A stretch of DNA of 64,000 nucleotides from Ulva prolifera (Eukaryota; Chlorophyta; Ulvophyceae; Ulvales; Ulvaceae), in assembly GCA_023078555.1 (NCBI GenBank), contig CM041196.1:10062985-10126984 (forward strand), given 5' to 3'. Below, piece by piece: positions 51,849 to 64,000 of this stretch; within the stretch, counting starts at the first letter, position 1; each line of letters opens with the position of its first letter. The notes under the pieces were generated by a model that was given only the letters and a program-made list of their open reading frames with translations, made no database searches and was not told where the DNA came from. The position numbers were made by a program, and so were the translations under genes.

Positions 51849-54800
51849 AGGGGGACGTGTGCCATTCTGCTGTCTGTCTTTGGCTGCTGTGCATGTTCAT
51901 GCGGGGGTGTGTGCGAATTCCAGCTCTCCATGCCTGCAGACACGGCCATCTGTTTATGGGCGCGGTGTTTGGTGAGGGCTAGCTGCGGAGCGCAACGGGG
52001 GCTGTAGGGTGGGGTGTGTGTGCATACGGGCGTGTATGACTGGGTTCGGTTGTTCAGTGTGTGATGATGTGGAGTTGGAGCCGAACGATGAGTGTGAATG
52101 CGTGTCGGGGGTGGCGGGGGTGCTGCCGTTTCTTCAGTGTAATGATGCAGGTCACAATTGCGAGAGGCTGCATGAGTTCGAGGGAGGCCGTGCGCCATCC
52201 TCAGAGATGTATCCTTCAGCTGCATATTCGTGACACAGGCTTGCGCCGCCAGACCACGTGCCCTGGTCTGTTGGTGTGGCCAGCTGCAGACACGACGCAT
52301 GGTGCGACACGGCTTCGTTTGCATGATGTGGCTACAAGGGTGCACACAGTTCACGGCCCGACAGGATCTGCAGAGGCATGGGCAGTGCCATCGGGCACCT
52401 GGTTCATGTGCCTTTTCGATGGCGGCAGTAAGGCCAAGCTCGTGCTCTATCTCAGGATAGCACCTTCTAGGGTTCTTTGGAGGGTGCATGCACATGGAGT
52501 CAGTGGAAGTAAATTGATTCGTGGCCAGGGGGTGAACACAATGCTGAGCTCACCCATTGATCAACTTTGTCAGGCAGAGCACCAAAGACTTCAAGCCATT
52601 GCACCCAAGCCACACAGTGCATGGCTCAGGCCAGGGAGAGCCGCAGGTGGACGCCTCGTCACCAGGCAGAAGCTCTAGCACATGAGTAAGCCAGTTGTAC
52701 CAATACCAGTGTGGCAGAGCCAAAGTCGGGGAGGCAGGTCAACACAGTAGAGCATAGATGCTGTACATCAGCATGACGCCAGCGGCGTTAGAGGCTGGCC
52801 TATAGTGTGTGTTACTCCTTCGATGTTTCTGCTGGAGTGATGCAAACATGACGTCTTCCTGCCAAATCTTTCCAAATGGGAAATCCAGCGTCCAGCGAGG
52901 CTGCATCTTGTATTGCCTCTCCATCATCCATCAGGTGCAGAGCCTCATGTGCCCACAGCGTACCAACCCAGACAAGTGCCCAGTCACGGCGACAGGCGCC
53001 ACCTGCCAAGCCGACCAGTGAGGTGAACACAATGGTGCGTATGCGTCTGGTGACTGGATCGATCCTGGGAGATCGTACGTCATCTGCTCGGCTCCGGGTG
53101 CAGCGGAGTGGATATTTGCAGATGCGCTGAACCAGGCGCCACGCAAGACAGCAGAGCCAGCAGGCACATGCCTGTATTCTGACAATGCTGTGCGTGTGCT
53201 GCGACAGCGCATCGTACCTGAACGACGGGCGAACGTGCCGGTGCTGATGTGCCCGGGTGGCCACCGTTGCTCGCGCATCTGATGATGGGCCACATAGCCA
53301 TATCGTTAGCAGCCTTACCCAACACATCTGAGTCTTGACGCCCACCGACGAGGACAAGATGCAGGTGCAGCAATTGCCGACCTGCCGGAAGCTCGCTAGA
53401 ACAACAAGCCTCCCTGTGGACATGAAAACGAATCTACATCACACTGCGATGCATGTATTTTGCTATGGAATGCAGGCACTTTCAATCGAATGTCGGTTGC
53501 CATGTTCATGTGTCGTGAACACCGCGTGTGTGACAGCGCGGAACACATCGAGTCATGGAGCCTCTCCTGTGAAGAGTGAATTGGGTTAGCCGGTAATATA
53601 CTGTTCAACCGGTTACGGGTACGACCCCTGGCAGGCTCCTCGTGTGTTCCGTTGCCTTTTGCACCGATCAACACAAGATAGGCACTCGTTCTCGCACCGC
53701 ATGCAAACAATGACATGCAGCCATGTGATCGGCTTCCCGATACCCATCAATTGAAAAAAATGACTCGGGTCGGCATGCGATGTGCCTGCGCGCCGCTGTC
53801 AGGCCGCTGCTCAGCTGAGCTCAGGCGATACATGCAGTGAGAAACGGAAAAGCCAATAACGTCGCGATGCACACAACATGACATGAGTTTACGTCCAAAT
53901 GGTCGGATCAAAATGATGCCAGTCCCGTGCGTATGCGGCACGCTGGTCAGGCAAAGCTGCATTGAGCTCGAGCCGTCTACCTGCGGGACCAGAGGCGCAC
54001 CGAGCCATGCTCCCCAGGCAATGGTGTACCCTCAGTGTAACGAAACGGTCGACTTGATCCTGGTGGCAAAATGCGCGCTGCTGAAGCTTTCAGCGCGCGG
54101 TCTCGGTCGTGACCACTGCGCTGACGCGCCGTCCCGCTGCAGCTTCGCGGTTTCTGCCAGGGATCCCCACACAGCAAAGTTGCAAGCTATTGCCCATTCC
54201 TCTGGGTTTGGCGAAGCACGGCTTTGCTTCAGTATGAAGATGAGCAGACAGTGACGACTTCGAAGCGAGTGGACAACACACCCATGCACCATGGTCGACT
54301 CGTGCGACGTTCTGTAATAATCGAAACACCTAGTCAATGGAAATTATTGTGTTGGGCTGCGACATTACTCACGCGCGTACTAGGTGGCGCGAATAAAATG
54401 TTTGCCCCTTACGCCACGTACAATTACGATTTGTCTGAATGTGTCGTGACTATTTGGTCCGCACATGGTACATGTTTTACACAGTCAGAATGAAACGTGC
54501 CGTGGGGAAGATACGATAGCTATGCCTTCTCACTTACCTACGCATGGAGCGGGCATGGTGGCATTTGGCCGTTTATCAACGCAAAATTCCGATTAATATA
54601 CTTCTTCCGCCCACCTGCTACCAAACCTGCCACTCACCACCGCCGCACATGGCAAGACAGTAGGCAGATTCACATGACCACCACCGTTGCAGAGCATGCC
54701 ACTGCCCAGTCCATGCAAGCGCTGGTCAGGTGCTGCACTGTGCGATTTCACTCACTGTAGCAGAGATAAGAGCCACAAGTTTCAACAAGAGACTACTTCC

Positions 54801-55036
54801 GCCCGTGGCCAGTCACCTGCGCCGTATGCAGACATGTATCGCTGCAGCAGCCACCGCCGCCGCGTGTGGCGCTGCTTCGCACGGCGCCTGATGCCCGTGG
54901 AGTCACAGAACGGAGCATGCAGGATCCCGCCGGTAACGTCAAGTAGATTTACATTTATATCGGTGGCCATTGAAACTGTCTTCGTGGACCTGCGACCCCT
55001 GCCGCTTCCGCCGATGCGGCCGCAGTGGCTGTGGGT
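51849..55036. other. 3' flank of desaturase, no recognised gene
   Basis: Two minus-strand stretches look exon-like without an identified family: 53060-52812 (RIRTIVFTSLVGLAGGACRRDW...) and 54260-54040 (LIFILKQSRASPNPEEWAIACNFAVWGS). An overlapping minus frame at 52927-52739 reads PRWTLDFPFGKIWQEDVMFA. At most one of the overlapping frames is real. Confidence 0.4.
52138..52142 (+). terminator. possible TGTAA polyadenylation signal of the desaturase gene
   Basis: TGTAA is the usual poly(A) signal of green algae. This copy lies 290 bp after the stop codon. Another overlaps the stop itself (51844-51848). Confidence 0.35.
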
Positions 55037-55094
55037 GGTTTCACGCGAAAACCGGGCCTCTCCGCGGTTTCACGCGTAAACCGGGCCTCTCCGC
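55037..55094. repeat. 29-bp tandem duplication
   Basis: GGTTTCACGCG(A/T)AAACCGGG... is present twice back to back (55037-55065 and 55066-55094) with one mismatch. Confidence 0.92.
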
Positions 55095-55689
55095 GCCGCC
55101 GCATCGCATGCCCATGTCCCCGAACCTGCCGCCCTCTTCTGCCAGCCGCATGGCGTAGCCCACCCTGGCTGCCGTTGATCGGCGCGTTGGCGGCCCTTGA
55201 CCCCACATGGCACCCGCCGTCGGCGGCGCGAGTCTGCACCGCCGCCGCACAGTGCTTTCACCTACAATTCAGGATCTGCACATGGAGTGTGTGCAAGTCG
55301 ATGCGGGCATGCATGGCGTGTGGGAGTGCCATTGACGTATGCATGCATGTAGGCGCACGCCCTTACGGTGGCCCCGCCCCAGCCCAGTACGCACACTCTG
55401 ATGTCAGCGGGCGCTGCCCTGTAGCCAGGCCATGCTGCCCTGAGCACAGGTGTGCAAGCAGACCGTATTGCAAGGGGGCAATGGCCCCCAACGACCGCAC
55501 CGCCGATCACAACACAATTGCCTTATCAGTGGTATCAGCTGGATGTGTGGGAAACACAGGAGTATCGAACTGATGCAGAGTCGCGGCGTGGTCTGATGAT
55601 GATTCGTCAAGTGCTCCTGTGCGCCCTGCAGGTAGCCTGGAAGAGTGATGAGGTGCGATGGACGACAAGTGCATGCTTGATTGAGTGTT

Positions 55690-56135
55690 GGCGGGCTGCT
55701 AGAGGAACTACTAGACGAAGTGCCAGATGAAGTGCTGGAGGCACTGCTTACGGAAACTGCCAGAGGTATTTCGAGACAAAATTCTCAGAGACCTGCCAGA
55801 GGCACTGCTGGGGAGCTGCTGCAGGAATTGCTAGGAACTGCCAATAGAGGATGTGCTGCAGGAACTGCCAGAGGAAGTTCCAGTACAACTGCTACAGGAA
55901 CTACCAGAGGCACTGGTCAGGATTGACAGCCCTTTTCAGTGCAGGCGCTAGATGAATTTCTAGAGGGATGCCTGGAAATTGTGCCACGGGAAATGCAAGA
56001 TGGACCGCTAGAGGGATTGCCAGAGAGCCGGCCACAGGAAGGCTGGCGGAGCTGCTACAGGATACACGAGAGGAGTCTGCCGTCAGAACTGGTACAGGAA
56101 CTGCTAGAGGGATTGCCAGAAGAGTGCGCCTGGCG
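55690..56135. repeat. degenerate purine-rich tandem array
   Basis: Many imperfect units of about 12-30 bp built on GGAACTGC(T/C)AGAGG. In one frame it encodes LLEELLDEVPDEVLEALL-like repeats and in another TARGTARG-like repeats, so frames drift and it is probably not a conserved protein. Confidence 0.65.
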
Positions 56136-59100
56136 CAGACGAGCACGTGGTCAGTTGCTGATCAATCATTTGATCTGCTCATACCTGGCACTCGCAGATC
56201 AGCAACCCCCCCGGGGCATATCAGCAATCAGGGGCTCGTACGATCTAGACAACTTCGCTCTGACATGCTCCACCCTCATGCTGTGGCGGCATCGCAGTGC
56301 ATAGTGGTTAACAGATGAGATGCAGCCGCGGTATCAGCCAGCCTCCGCCGGAGATGCACGATTACGTATTCAGAATTGGCAACCTACGACTCCAAGGAAT
56401 CGATCCTCACAAAGGAATCCATTGAGTGACAGGAGTTGTTGGCGCTATCATATATTGCTTGAGGGGAGGCATGCCGGCGGGTGCGTTGTCAAATGCAGGG
56501 ATCACTGCCCGGTGCTAGACTTGACAGGCTATGCATTCGCACCTCAAAGTGACCGCCGATGCTACTGCCTCTTCCATCCATCGTCCGTGCTTGTGGACGT
56601 GGGTGATTGTGTATTATGCTCGAAAGGTGAGCTGGGATCATGCTGATGCTACTCTGTGTGAGCTTCTTTGGCTCAGCCACAGTGCCTCTGCATCTGTGCG
56701 AAGGTACTCGGCTGTCATCAAACACCTCGCCCACAGCTTTTCTATTATCTATGGCAGCGGCAGCCTCGTGTGCCGCAATGGATCCGCTCTGATCTCTGAT
56801 CTCTCTGGTCTTGACAACGCCTCATTGCACATCGGGACCGCCTTGCGCATGTGCTTCAGTAGTAGCGAGCAGATCGTACAAAATCCTTCCGCAGCCTACA
56901 TTCAACAACGACTCTGTGCTGCATCTGCCAGACAGGAGCATGGCACGATCCACCAAGTGAGGCTCAGGATGAGCGCGAGGCTGCAGCGCAACAGTGGGAA
57001 AACTAAAGAGCAACAAAATGGTCATGTGTCATCAGAAGCTGAAGGTGCGAGTAGATGACTGCATGTAAAGTAAAGTAAAGTAAATCTGAATTTACTTGTC
57101 GTGGTTTGGCATGTCGTGGTTTGGCATGGTTCATTGTGCAGAGTCACTGCCACGCAGCTGGTACACCATGGCTGCACGATGAGGTTTGAAGTTTAGCTAG
57201 CATGTGCCACATGCAAAGTTGATTGCACACAGCGCTCCGATCGTCCTTGCACACTGTCGAATGGAGGATGTCAGCTTTGCACTAGCAGTCAATTTGGTGC
57301 TGCGGGATCGGTCCGTCCATTCAGCAGGCTAGCGGTCGAGCGGGCAATAGCAGGCGCGATCGATACACACGAATGTATGGCTCGTGCGCTGGTTGTGGAA
57401 GCCCTGGCTACACAGAGGGAACACATGGCTTGAGTTCTGATCAAGCAGGCTGATGGCCAAGGCAACAGCCAGACCATCGCGATGATCTGATCAGCAGCAA
57501 AATGTCCATCTGCTGCTTGTGAACGGTTCTATTCTGCATGCCTCGCGACCCACATGCCTCAGCTTCCTTGCCCACCTACATCCTTGGCATCAATCGCCCT
57601 CAACACCGTCCTTGCGCCGAGCACGGGTGATGCATGAAACGTCGCCTGCGATATACACAGTCTAAAGGCTTCTGCTCTTTGTACGACTGTATCGCTTAAG
57701 TTGCCTTTCGCATGCAGCAGCTCGAACTTCCCGCCGCTGCTCTGCGATGATAGACACTCGCTTTTCCTGTTCATGCAGAAGCAGGCATTTCAGCACAAGC
57801 GCATCTAGCCTGGCGGCGAGATGGCGTAACTATGCAGCAAAGGTTCGCGACCGTGTTGGCAGTGCATAATCGAGCAACATCAGTAGTCTCGAGCGAAGGT
57901 AGTAGCTGCCACACCAGTAAACATGGTTGTCGATGCATCTTGATCTGGGTGTATGAATTTAGATGCAAACAGATCGTCTTACACGACGCCACTGCGTCGA
58001 TCTGCCATGGCTACGAGGGTGTACACTGACCAGTGAAACACTTGGTGATGCAGGCCTGGCAGCGACTGCAGTTGGCACCTTCCTCATCGGCCGACTGCGC
58101 TCGTTAGCAGCAGCATGGAGGTCAAGTCAATAAAGTGGCGTTGTTTGGGGCCTTGGGAGTCAACACTGTCGCATGTATGACACTTCATCGATAGCTGCGC
58201 CCAGAAATGGATTCACACGAATCCACACATACGAGCGCACATGTTACATCTTAATGCAGTGTAGTGCATGCATCTCCCCTCATTGATGTTTTGCCTTTCC
58301 CCTGGACTTATCACCAGTAGGTATGTGTCGTGTGCTGTGCTGCAATGAGCTACACGGCAGGTGACGTGGACCACATTCTACCCTTCTAGAGGCTGGCAGA
58401 TCTGCCCGCCCCGGTGGATGGTAGTTCCACTGCAATCTTCTGCCGCCATACACGGAACATAGCGCCGCAAAGCTTTACCACATGCATGATACACCACCAA
58501 ATTTGATCAACACATCAGCACAAAACACTGTGCAGCATGCTGGCCAGCCTGATGACACAGCGTGCTGCACCAGCACTGTAGAGCAGCAAGAATCCCCAGC
58601 AACACACCCACAAGGCAGCAGCAGCAGTCACCGCTGACACACGGCAAGGTGGCCACAGGAGACTCCTTTCACACCAACAACCGCAATTTACAGAACGGGG
58701 CTGCATGCAGATATATGGCTCGAATGCCACCAACTGGCACCGGTTTGGCATTCATGTTGAGACAGAGCAGCGGCGCACATAACGCCCAGGCGAGACCGTA
58801 TGTCCGCAGAAGCAGGCAGGCAGCCACAGCTGGCCATCGCAAAACCACTGACGCAGGTAGCCACAGCCGGCCATCATGCAGTGCACATGCATGCAGTACA
58901 CATGCATGCAGCGCACACCGTGCCCACGCCCCGGCCTCTGCCAACCGTTTTGACACACGGAGCGTGTTTCCAGAGAGCTCAATACACAGCATTGGATCAC
59001 AAGCAATTTTTGGGAACTTCTGAAGGGCGTGACATGCATGCCGGCCTGTACAGGCCAGTTTCCTCCCTGCCGCGTCCTACCACGCCGCAGTGCCTGCACA

Positions 59101-59721
59101 ACGGGTGCACCCCCGCACCACAACACTTGGATCCCCCGCCACTGGGCCTTCTGGACCCTTGCAACGCCATGCAAGAGGCTGCCTGTAGAAGCAAGCGCGA
59201 CCCTTGAGCTCGCGAGTGCAAGCCCGTCACAGACATGCCATGTGTGCATCTGGGAACCTTTGGCCATATCCCAGTTGGCGCGCCGCATGCATGGCGTGCA
59301 TGCGTGTTCCGACGTCCTGTACTTCAGGGCATTCAGGAGTTGGAGCGCAGGTTCGCTGCCGGCCCTGCATATGCCACAGCACGCGTCAGTGGACGCGTCG
59401 TATGGGCCGCATGCATGGGTCAGTACCGCAGATGCTGCCGCGCCATGCATGCGAGAGCGTCCGGCCACCCTGAGCCCACACGCACCCCATCCAGCTGACC
59501 CACAAATTCAAGCGGTCACGGCAGCTCTCATCAGCCGACAGGCAACCTAGGCCTACGTTTCCGCACAGCTTGTACATGTCATATGCACCGCCCGAACACC
59601 ACCGACACCCGCAACTCAAAAACTTGTGACCGACTCCGACCGTGCCACGTCGCATCACAGCACACAGGCCCCAGCGCGATCTACTACTCAAAGCAGCAAA
59701 TGTTTGAAATAGGATTTGGAT
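56136..59721. other. no recognised gene
   Basis: A 175-codon plus frame at 56531-57058 has no recognised motif. Short repeats occur: TAAAG units at 57065-57080, a 15-bp duplication TGTCGTGGTTTGGCA at 57097-57126, and a 15-bp near-duplication around CACATGCATGCA at 58881-58910. The region around 59430-58750 codes long minus frames but shows no family. Confidence 0.4.
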
Positions 59722-61761
59722 CTAACACGCACCTCCGGTCTTGGCGGCCTTTGACGCGTCGCCCCGCGTCGTCGGCGCCTCGAGGGGCTTCCGCTTCTGC
59801 CCCGCAGCCTCCGCGGACTCCTGCCCCTCCTCCGCGGCCTCGTCCTCCGCCTCCAGCTGCGCCTCGAGCGCCTCCTCCTCCTCCTTGCCCCCGGCCGCGA
59901 GCTCATCGGCTTCCATGACCTTCTCGTCGCCGGCCATGAGGCCGTCGGCGTTCGCGGGCGCCGGCGCGGCCTCCGCGACATCGTCACTCACAAACGGCTC
60001 CGCCCCCTTCTTCTCACCGCCGTTCTTGTCACCATCGTCGGAGCCCTTTTTGTCGCCCCCGTCTGATTCCTTGGCGCCGCCATTGTCCTTGTCCTCCTCT
60101 GCACAACATCAAGCCTGGTACACCTGTCAACCCAAAGCAGTCGTTGACATTGTCTCTACAGACATCATTGGTTCGAATACACGCACATGCACCTCTTGAA
60201 AGGTTTGCGCTCGAGTCGGCATAACCCCACAACTACAAACTGTAATTTGCAGGTTGATCAGGTAAGTGTCTACAGGCGTTGCGGTGTGTCCGGGGGACAA
60301 TCCCGCACGCAGCTGCGGAAGACAGCCTCGAATTCCAACCAAGATGCAGGGACACGTGACAGCGCCTCCGTGCCGCAGCGAAGCCCATCTGCCAGAGTGC
60401 TGTGCAAAACACCACCGCCGCTGCAGGCCATCTGCCAGAGTGCTGTGCAAAACACCACCGCCGCTGCAGGCCACGCTGCGCTGTGCCGCACAGCATAGCG
60501 CAGCACATTGACGAGCCTGTCAGTGTCTCGCAGAGCATGGTCATGTATGCATGTTCATGATCATGCATGCGCACAGCTCGCGGCGGCGGCTCGAGCGCAC
60601 CCTTCTCGCCGCTGCCGCCGTTTTCGCGGGAGTGCAGGTTGCTGCCCTTCTTTGCCACCTCCTTACCGTCCTTGGAGTCGCCCTTGTCCATGGCGAGCAC
60701 GTACGCCGGGTTGCCGGGCTCGCCATTGCGGTTGATCTGCTTTCCGCCAGAGTCGGCGGTGATCTTGCTCTCACTCTTGTCCTGCACGGCCGAACCATTC
60801 GTGTGCCGCCGCTTAAACAGACCACAGCTGCCGGTGTGTACGCGGCTGTACATGTGCAGCAAACAGGCCCGCATTTTGTGGGGAGTGCTGGTAATAAATG
60901 CAGTCTTTGTGGGGAGTGCTGGTAATAAATTCAGTCTTTGTGGGGAGTACTGGTAATAAATTCAGTCTTTGTGGGGAGTACTGGTAATAAATTCAGTGTT
61001 TGCCGATCGCGAAGTGCAGACGTGCACCCGCGCTATGATAGCCAGCACAGCAGGAACCCCCGCGCCGATTGATACAGAGCCTACTCGAGCGCTCGCATGT
61101 GAGGATTCTTCCACGTGGGGTACCTGTGGCTATCCAGTGATGTGGCCTCTGGAACCTTGCGCGCTGCGACATGCAAGGGTCCAGTGGTGTAGCCGCCATA
61201 TATATCACTGGATTGCCACAGTGCCTCTCATGGCAAGGACCTGGAGCAGGTGCTGGCTGCGGCATGGGAGGACCCTGCTGAGGGTGTGTGGGGCACAGTT
61301 GGTGGTGCCGCGGTCAACAAGGGACCGTCAACACGTGTATACAATTGACAATGGCTTAATTGCGGTACTGCAGGGGCCACGGGGCATGCGATATCGCTGC
61401 AGGTGCATCCTGGTGAAGAAGCAGCTAGCCTTAGTAGCAGAGCTCGGGAGGCGACATTTGCGAGGTCGCAACGGGCGTGATCGAGGCTTGTTCGGGCACT
61501 TTCCCACGGCCACATGGTGTCCACAAGGGGGCATGGCACATGCAACGTCAACCACAAACCGGAGCTACCCGAGAGTGGTGCAGTGTCTCGGCTGAGTTGC
61601 GCCGCACGACTGCAGCCAGGATGTCACACAGATACTCCACGCTGAGAAGCCCGACTTTGAGTTTCAGAGCTCTGAGATCATACCTTCACGACTCCGGGGA
61701 CGTCTTTTCCCATGTACGACCAAGCGACCTTTTCGCCGACCTTGAAGTCGTTCTCACCCAT
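59722..61761 (-). CDS. HVA1-type TUDOR-domain protein, three exons
   Basis: Minus-strand exons: 61761-61684, 60781-60601 and 60098-59722. Together they give 636 nt, 211 residues plus TAG, with phases agreeing. Exon 1 (GENDFKVGEKVAWSYMGKD, PGVVK) and exon 2 (KITADSGGKQINRNGEPGNPAYV, then EVAKKGSNLH) form the HVA1/TUDOR pattern: a VGDKVSW-like start, a G.V strand, NRNG..NPAY and a basic KK.S.L end. Exon 3 is a long acidic, low-complexity tail (EEDK, EADELAAGGKEEEEALEAQ) with QKRKP, a possible nuclear signal. Intron 2 starts GTGCGC and intron 1 starts GTATGA. Exon 3 ends GGAGGTGCGTGTTAG, so another GTGCGT donor just before the stop is possible and a short last exon could exist. The molecular role in algae is not established. 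Confidence 0.8.
60385..60470. repeat. 43-bp tandem duplication in intron 2 of the HVA1 gene
   Basis: The unit starting CCATCTGCCAGAGTGC occurs twice without a mismatch (60385-60427 and 60428-60470). Confidence 0.95.
60875..60998. repeat. 31-bp minisatellite, four copies, in intron 1 of the HVA1 gene
   Basis: The unit TTTGTGGGGAGTRCTGGTAA... begins at 60875, 60906, 60937 and 60968, with G/A and G/T variants. It ends about 90 bp 5' of exon 2 on the minus strand. Confidence 0.95.
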
Positions 61762-63486
61762 CTTATCAAGGTTTCTGTATTTTTGAGAGCGGTAACAGAC
61801 GGCGTCAGTGTGCTGGGCTGCAGGGCTTTGCGAGATGCTAGTTCCGGAACAAACTCAGTGTGCCTGCCTGCGCGCAGCAAGTCGCGTATACAACTTGCAT
61901 GTAGTTGCGCCGAATTCGAGTCCATGCTGGGCGTACGGCTCGATAACTCGACTTGGTGTCATCTTTTTTTTGAGGTACGTGGCCTTGATTATGACGCGCT
62001 GGACTCAGGCTGCTTTTCCACCACAAGAAGCTGTGACGATCTTATCCCGTCGCACGTTGTGCGCGTGCGCGACGGCAATCCCAACACGCGTTCCATCAAC
62101 ACATGTTCTATGAGAAATACGTTTTTGCAGCAGCGCTCGGGCGAGGCGCGGTGTCGATGAAGACACTGGCCATGTACAGGCCTCCTGGCCATGTACAGGC
62201 CTCCTGGCGCATCCGCACTCCTGCAAGTTGCAAACGCCAACACTCACCGTCGACTCTCTATGGTGATCAGCTCAATGTTAAACATGTGGTGCATCAGCCC
62301 TCGATCTCAAACACGTCTCCCGCTTTGTGGCAGTGATGGCCCATGTCATTCCTACTTGACCTTCGCAGACCGGTTTTTTCGCGCATCTGCCTCACCCGAC
62401 TGCTGCTCCTCAGTTGCAGATCCAATCCAAGTTACACTGACTCCAATTTTATGTCATCTTGCATGCATGTGTCGGCTTCCGTCCAGGCAGCCTCAGCATC
62501 AGCAAAGCAGCAAACAGTGCAAGTGCCAGCGCAGGCATACCAGTCGAGTCCTCGATGCACTGCTGTAGCTGCTGTCCTCATCGTCAAGGTGACAGTCTTG
62601 CTAGCCTCAGCGTCTGATCAGCCATGCTGTGGGGCCAGGTGTGGCCAGCAAGAATGTGGTGCTTGATGCTGGGGCTCTGCATGTTTGTGTGCTGTCACAG
62701 TTCCTGGCACCATGTGGCCTGACATGATCACAATGCAGTACCACTCTTGTGGCCTGCATAGCCTTGTGTTACCACAAAGCAGCATTGTTCGGTGCAGCCC
62801 TGCTTTCTGCAGCCAACCTTACAGCCAGGTGGTTGTGAACCAGGCACTTGAGGTGCGACACACTGGACAGAGTGCTTCAGCGAGAGATATCTCTCCATAT
62901 GGCACAACCACGCACTGCAGCAGTCACAGCACCACACACGCGTCCATGCCTTCGCAAATGAGCATGTCTGCCTGTGCATCCATGCAGATATGTCCATAGA
63001 CTTGGACAGACTTACAGGCCAGCGGGCCGGCAGCTGCACGTTCAGGGCTGCAGTCCTGGGTGAATCGAGCTGCAATTGATGAGGTGGGTCATGTCGACAG
63101 TGTTCGATGGCCGCAGCCGATCACATGGAACAACACCAGATATTCAGTTCTAATTTTCCAATGCTAGCTCTACATAAATATGCCTCAGGCAGCCCAGCAC
63201 TGCCAGGCGCCGCTCAGCTCGCACACACAGACTGGTGTGTAATACTGAAGCCACTCCGTACGCTCACACGCACAAGCTAAGCTGCAGCGAACGTGGGTCA
63301 CCAAGCGCCACACACAAACCATATTCAGGCAATGTCCGGTGGTTTCCAGCGCTCCTGCACCTCTCCCTGCCCTTCATAATGCTCACACTCCCGCTCAAGC
63401 AGGCAACATGCACGCATGTGTGCTTATTGATACAATTGCCGCCATCGCCACAGGTCTTCGGATCCCTGTTAAAAAGCCGCCCAAGC

Positions 63487-63518
<32 letters not shown>

Positions 63519-64000
63519 CCCCCCCGGGGACAACACTTCGATTCGTCCAAACATTACAACAGCTAGAAAACACACACACCAGGACCATTCCACAACCGGG
63601 TCGCTCCACGCAGTCAAGACAGCTGTGGCCCCATACTACAGAGTGATGCCCAGGCCTCTCTTGTAAGGCCTTTGGCTTCTGCACCTAAGCCACACACTGT
63701 GCGCGCTCATCAACACAGATCTATCTATCTTGCCCATTTAGTGCCCAGGCACGCCGTGTCCATGCATGTAGCGCAAATGCATGAATGGTTCCCATGCATC
63801 CCTACGCTACCGGTGGCGGGTGGTCATCCTCCGAGAAATACCGCTCCTCCCGCTGTTCCCCGCTGTCCGACGCGTACGCATTTCGTTCCTGCATTACAAC
63901 GTCCCTCGCGTTCCTAGATGCGACCGCGTCCCCCATCTCACCCGCAGTCACATACAGCACCTGCGCCACCTCTCCCCCCTCCCCATCCTCTGATTCGTCT
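61762..64000. other. no recognised gene; 19-bp duplication and C30 tract
   Basis: CTGGCCATGTACAGGCCTC is duplicated at 62166-62203. A run of 30 C (63486-63515), T and nine C lies near 63.5 kb. The last 200 bp (Pro/Arg-coding on plus) may be an exon of a gene continuing past the window. Confidence 0.45.

Noticed and set aside
53080..54337. Minus-strand multi-exon gene
   Set aside because: Exon-like pieces exist, but overlapping frames compete and no family is recognisable.
58752..59468. 238-codon minus frame as a gene
   Set aside because: The TGCATG-rich sequence keeps several frames open on both strands; no motif, start context or splice pattern supports it.
63264..63617. Polyglycine protein on the minus strand
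   Set aside because: The glycine run is only the C30 homopolymer; nothing else supports a gene.

Overview
The window looks like nuclear DNA of a green alga. It is moderately GC-rich and intron-rich. It carries a plastid-targeted acyl-ACP desaturase gene of plant type, multi-exon host genes whose introns mostly begin GTGCGC or GTGCGG, a chromodomain Ty3/gypsy retrotransposon, a CMC/tnp2-like DNA transposon and many short tandem repeats rich in TGCATG. There is no sign of bacterial operons, rRNA or CRISPR. Open frames that start at GTG or TTG are not taken as real starts.

Layout. 1-7358: a Ty3/gypsy chromovirus-type LTR element whose 5' LTR is cut by the window edge. Its LTRs differ at only 2 of 474 comparable positions. 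It lacks protease and most of the reverse transcriptase, carries an antisense potassium-channel fragment between LTR and gag, and has a small extra ORF before the 3' LTR. 7.9-13.1 kb: exons of a tnp2/CACTA-like transposase. 13.6-15.9 kb: a multi-exon gene of unknown function, possibly its second gene. 17.3-19.3 kb: a gene ending in a PD-(D/E)XK nuclease-like domain. 22.2-25.6 kb: a decayed copia-type gag with a broken zinc knuckle. 26.0-27.4 kb: a long GC-rich orphan ORF split by one in-frame TAG. 30.0-46.0 kb: a minus-strand array of four related leucine-rich-repeat (LRR) gene copies, two of which keep a BTB/Skp1-like upstream exon. Only the copy at 41.3-45.7 kb has an unbroken LRR exon. Two small transposons with inverted ends and a 17-bp minisatellite lie in or beside this array. 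47.9-51.8 kb: a complete five-exon acyl-ACP desaturase gene whose reading frame closes exactly at 397 residues. 51.8-59.7 kb: no recognisable gene, but several tandem repeats. 59.7-61.8 kb, minus strand: a three-exon gene for an HVA1/TUDOR-domain protein with minisatellites in both introns. 61.8-64.0 kb: no recognised gene, and a C30 tract.

The two best-supported host genes are the desaturase (fatty-acid desaturation in the plastid) and the HVA1-like gene. The LRR array is a duplicating and decaying host family. The rest is mobile DNA in various states of decay, apart from the recent LTR element. All calls come from reading motifs and splice signals by eye. No database search was made.
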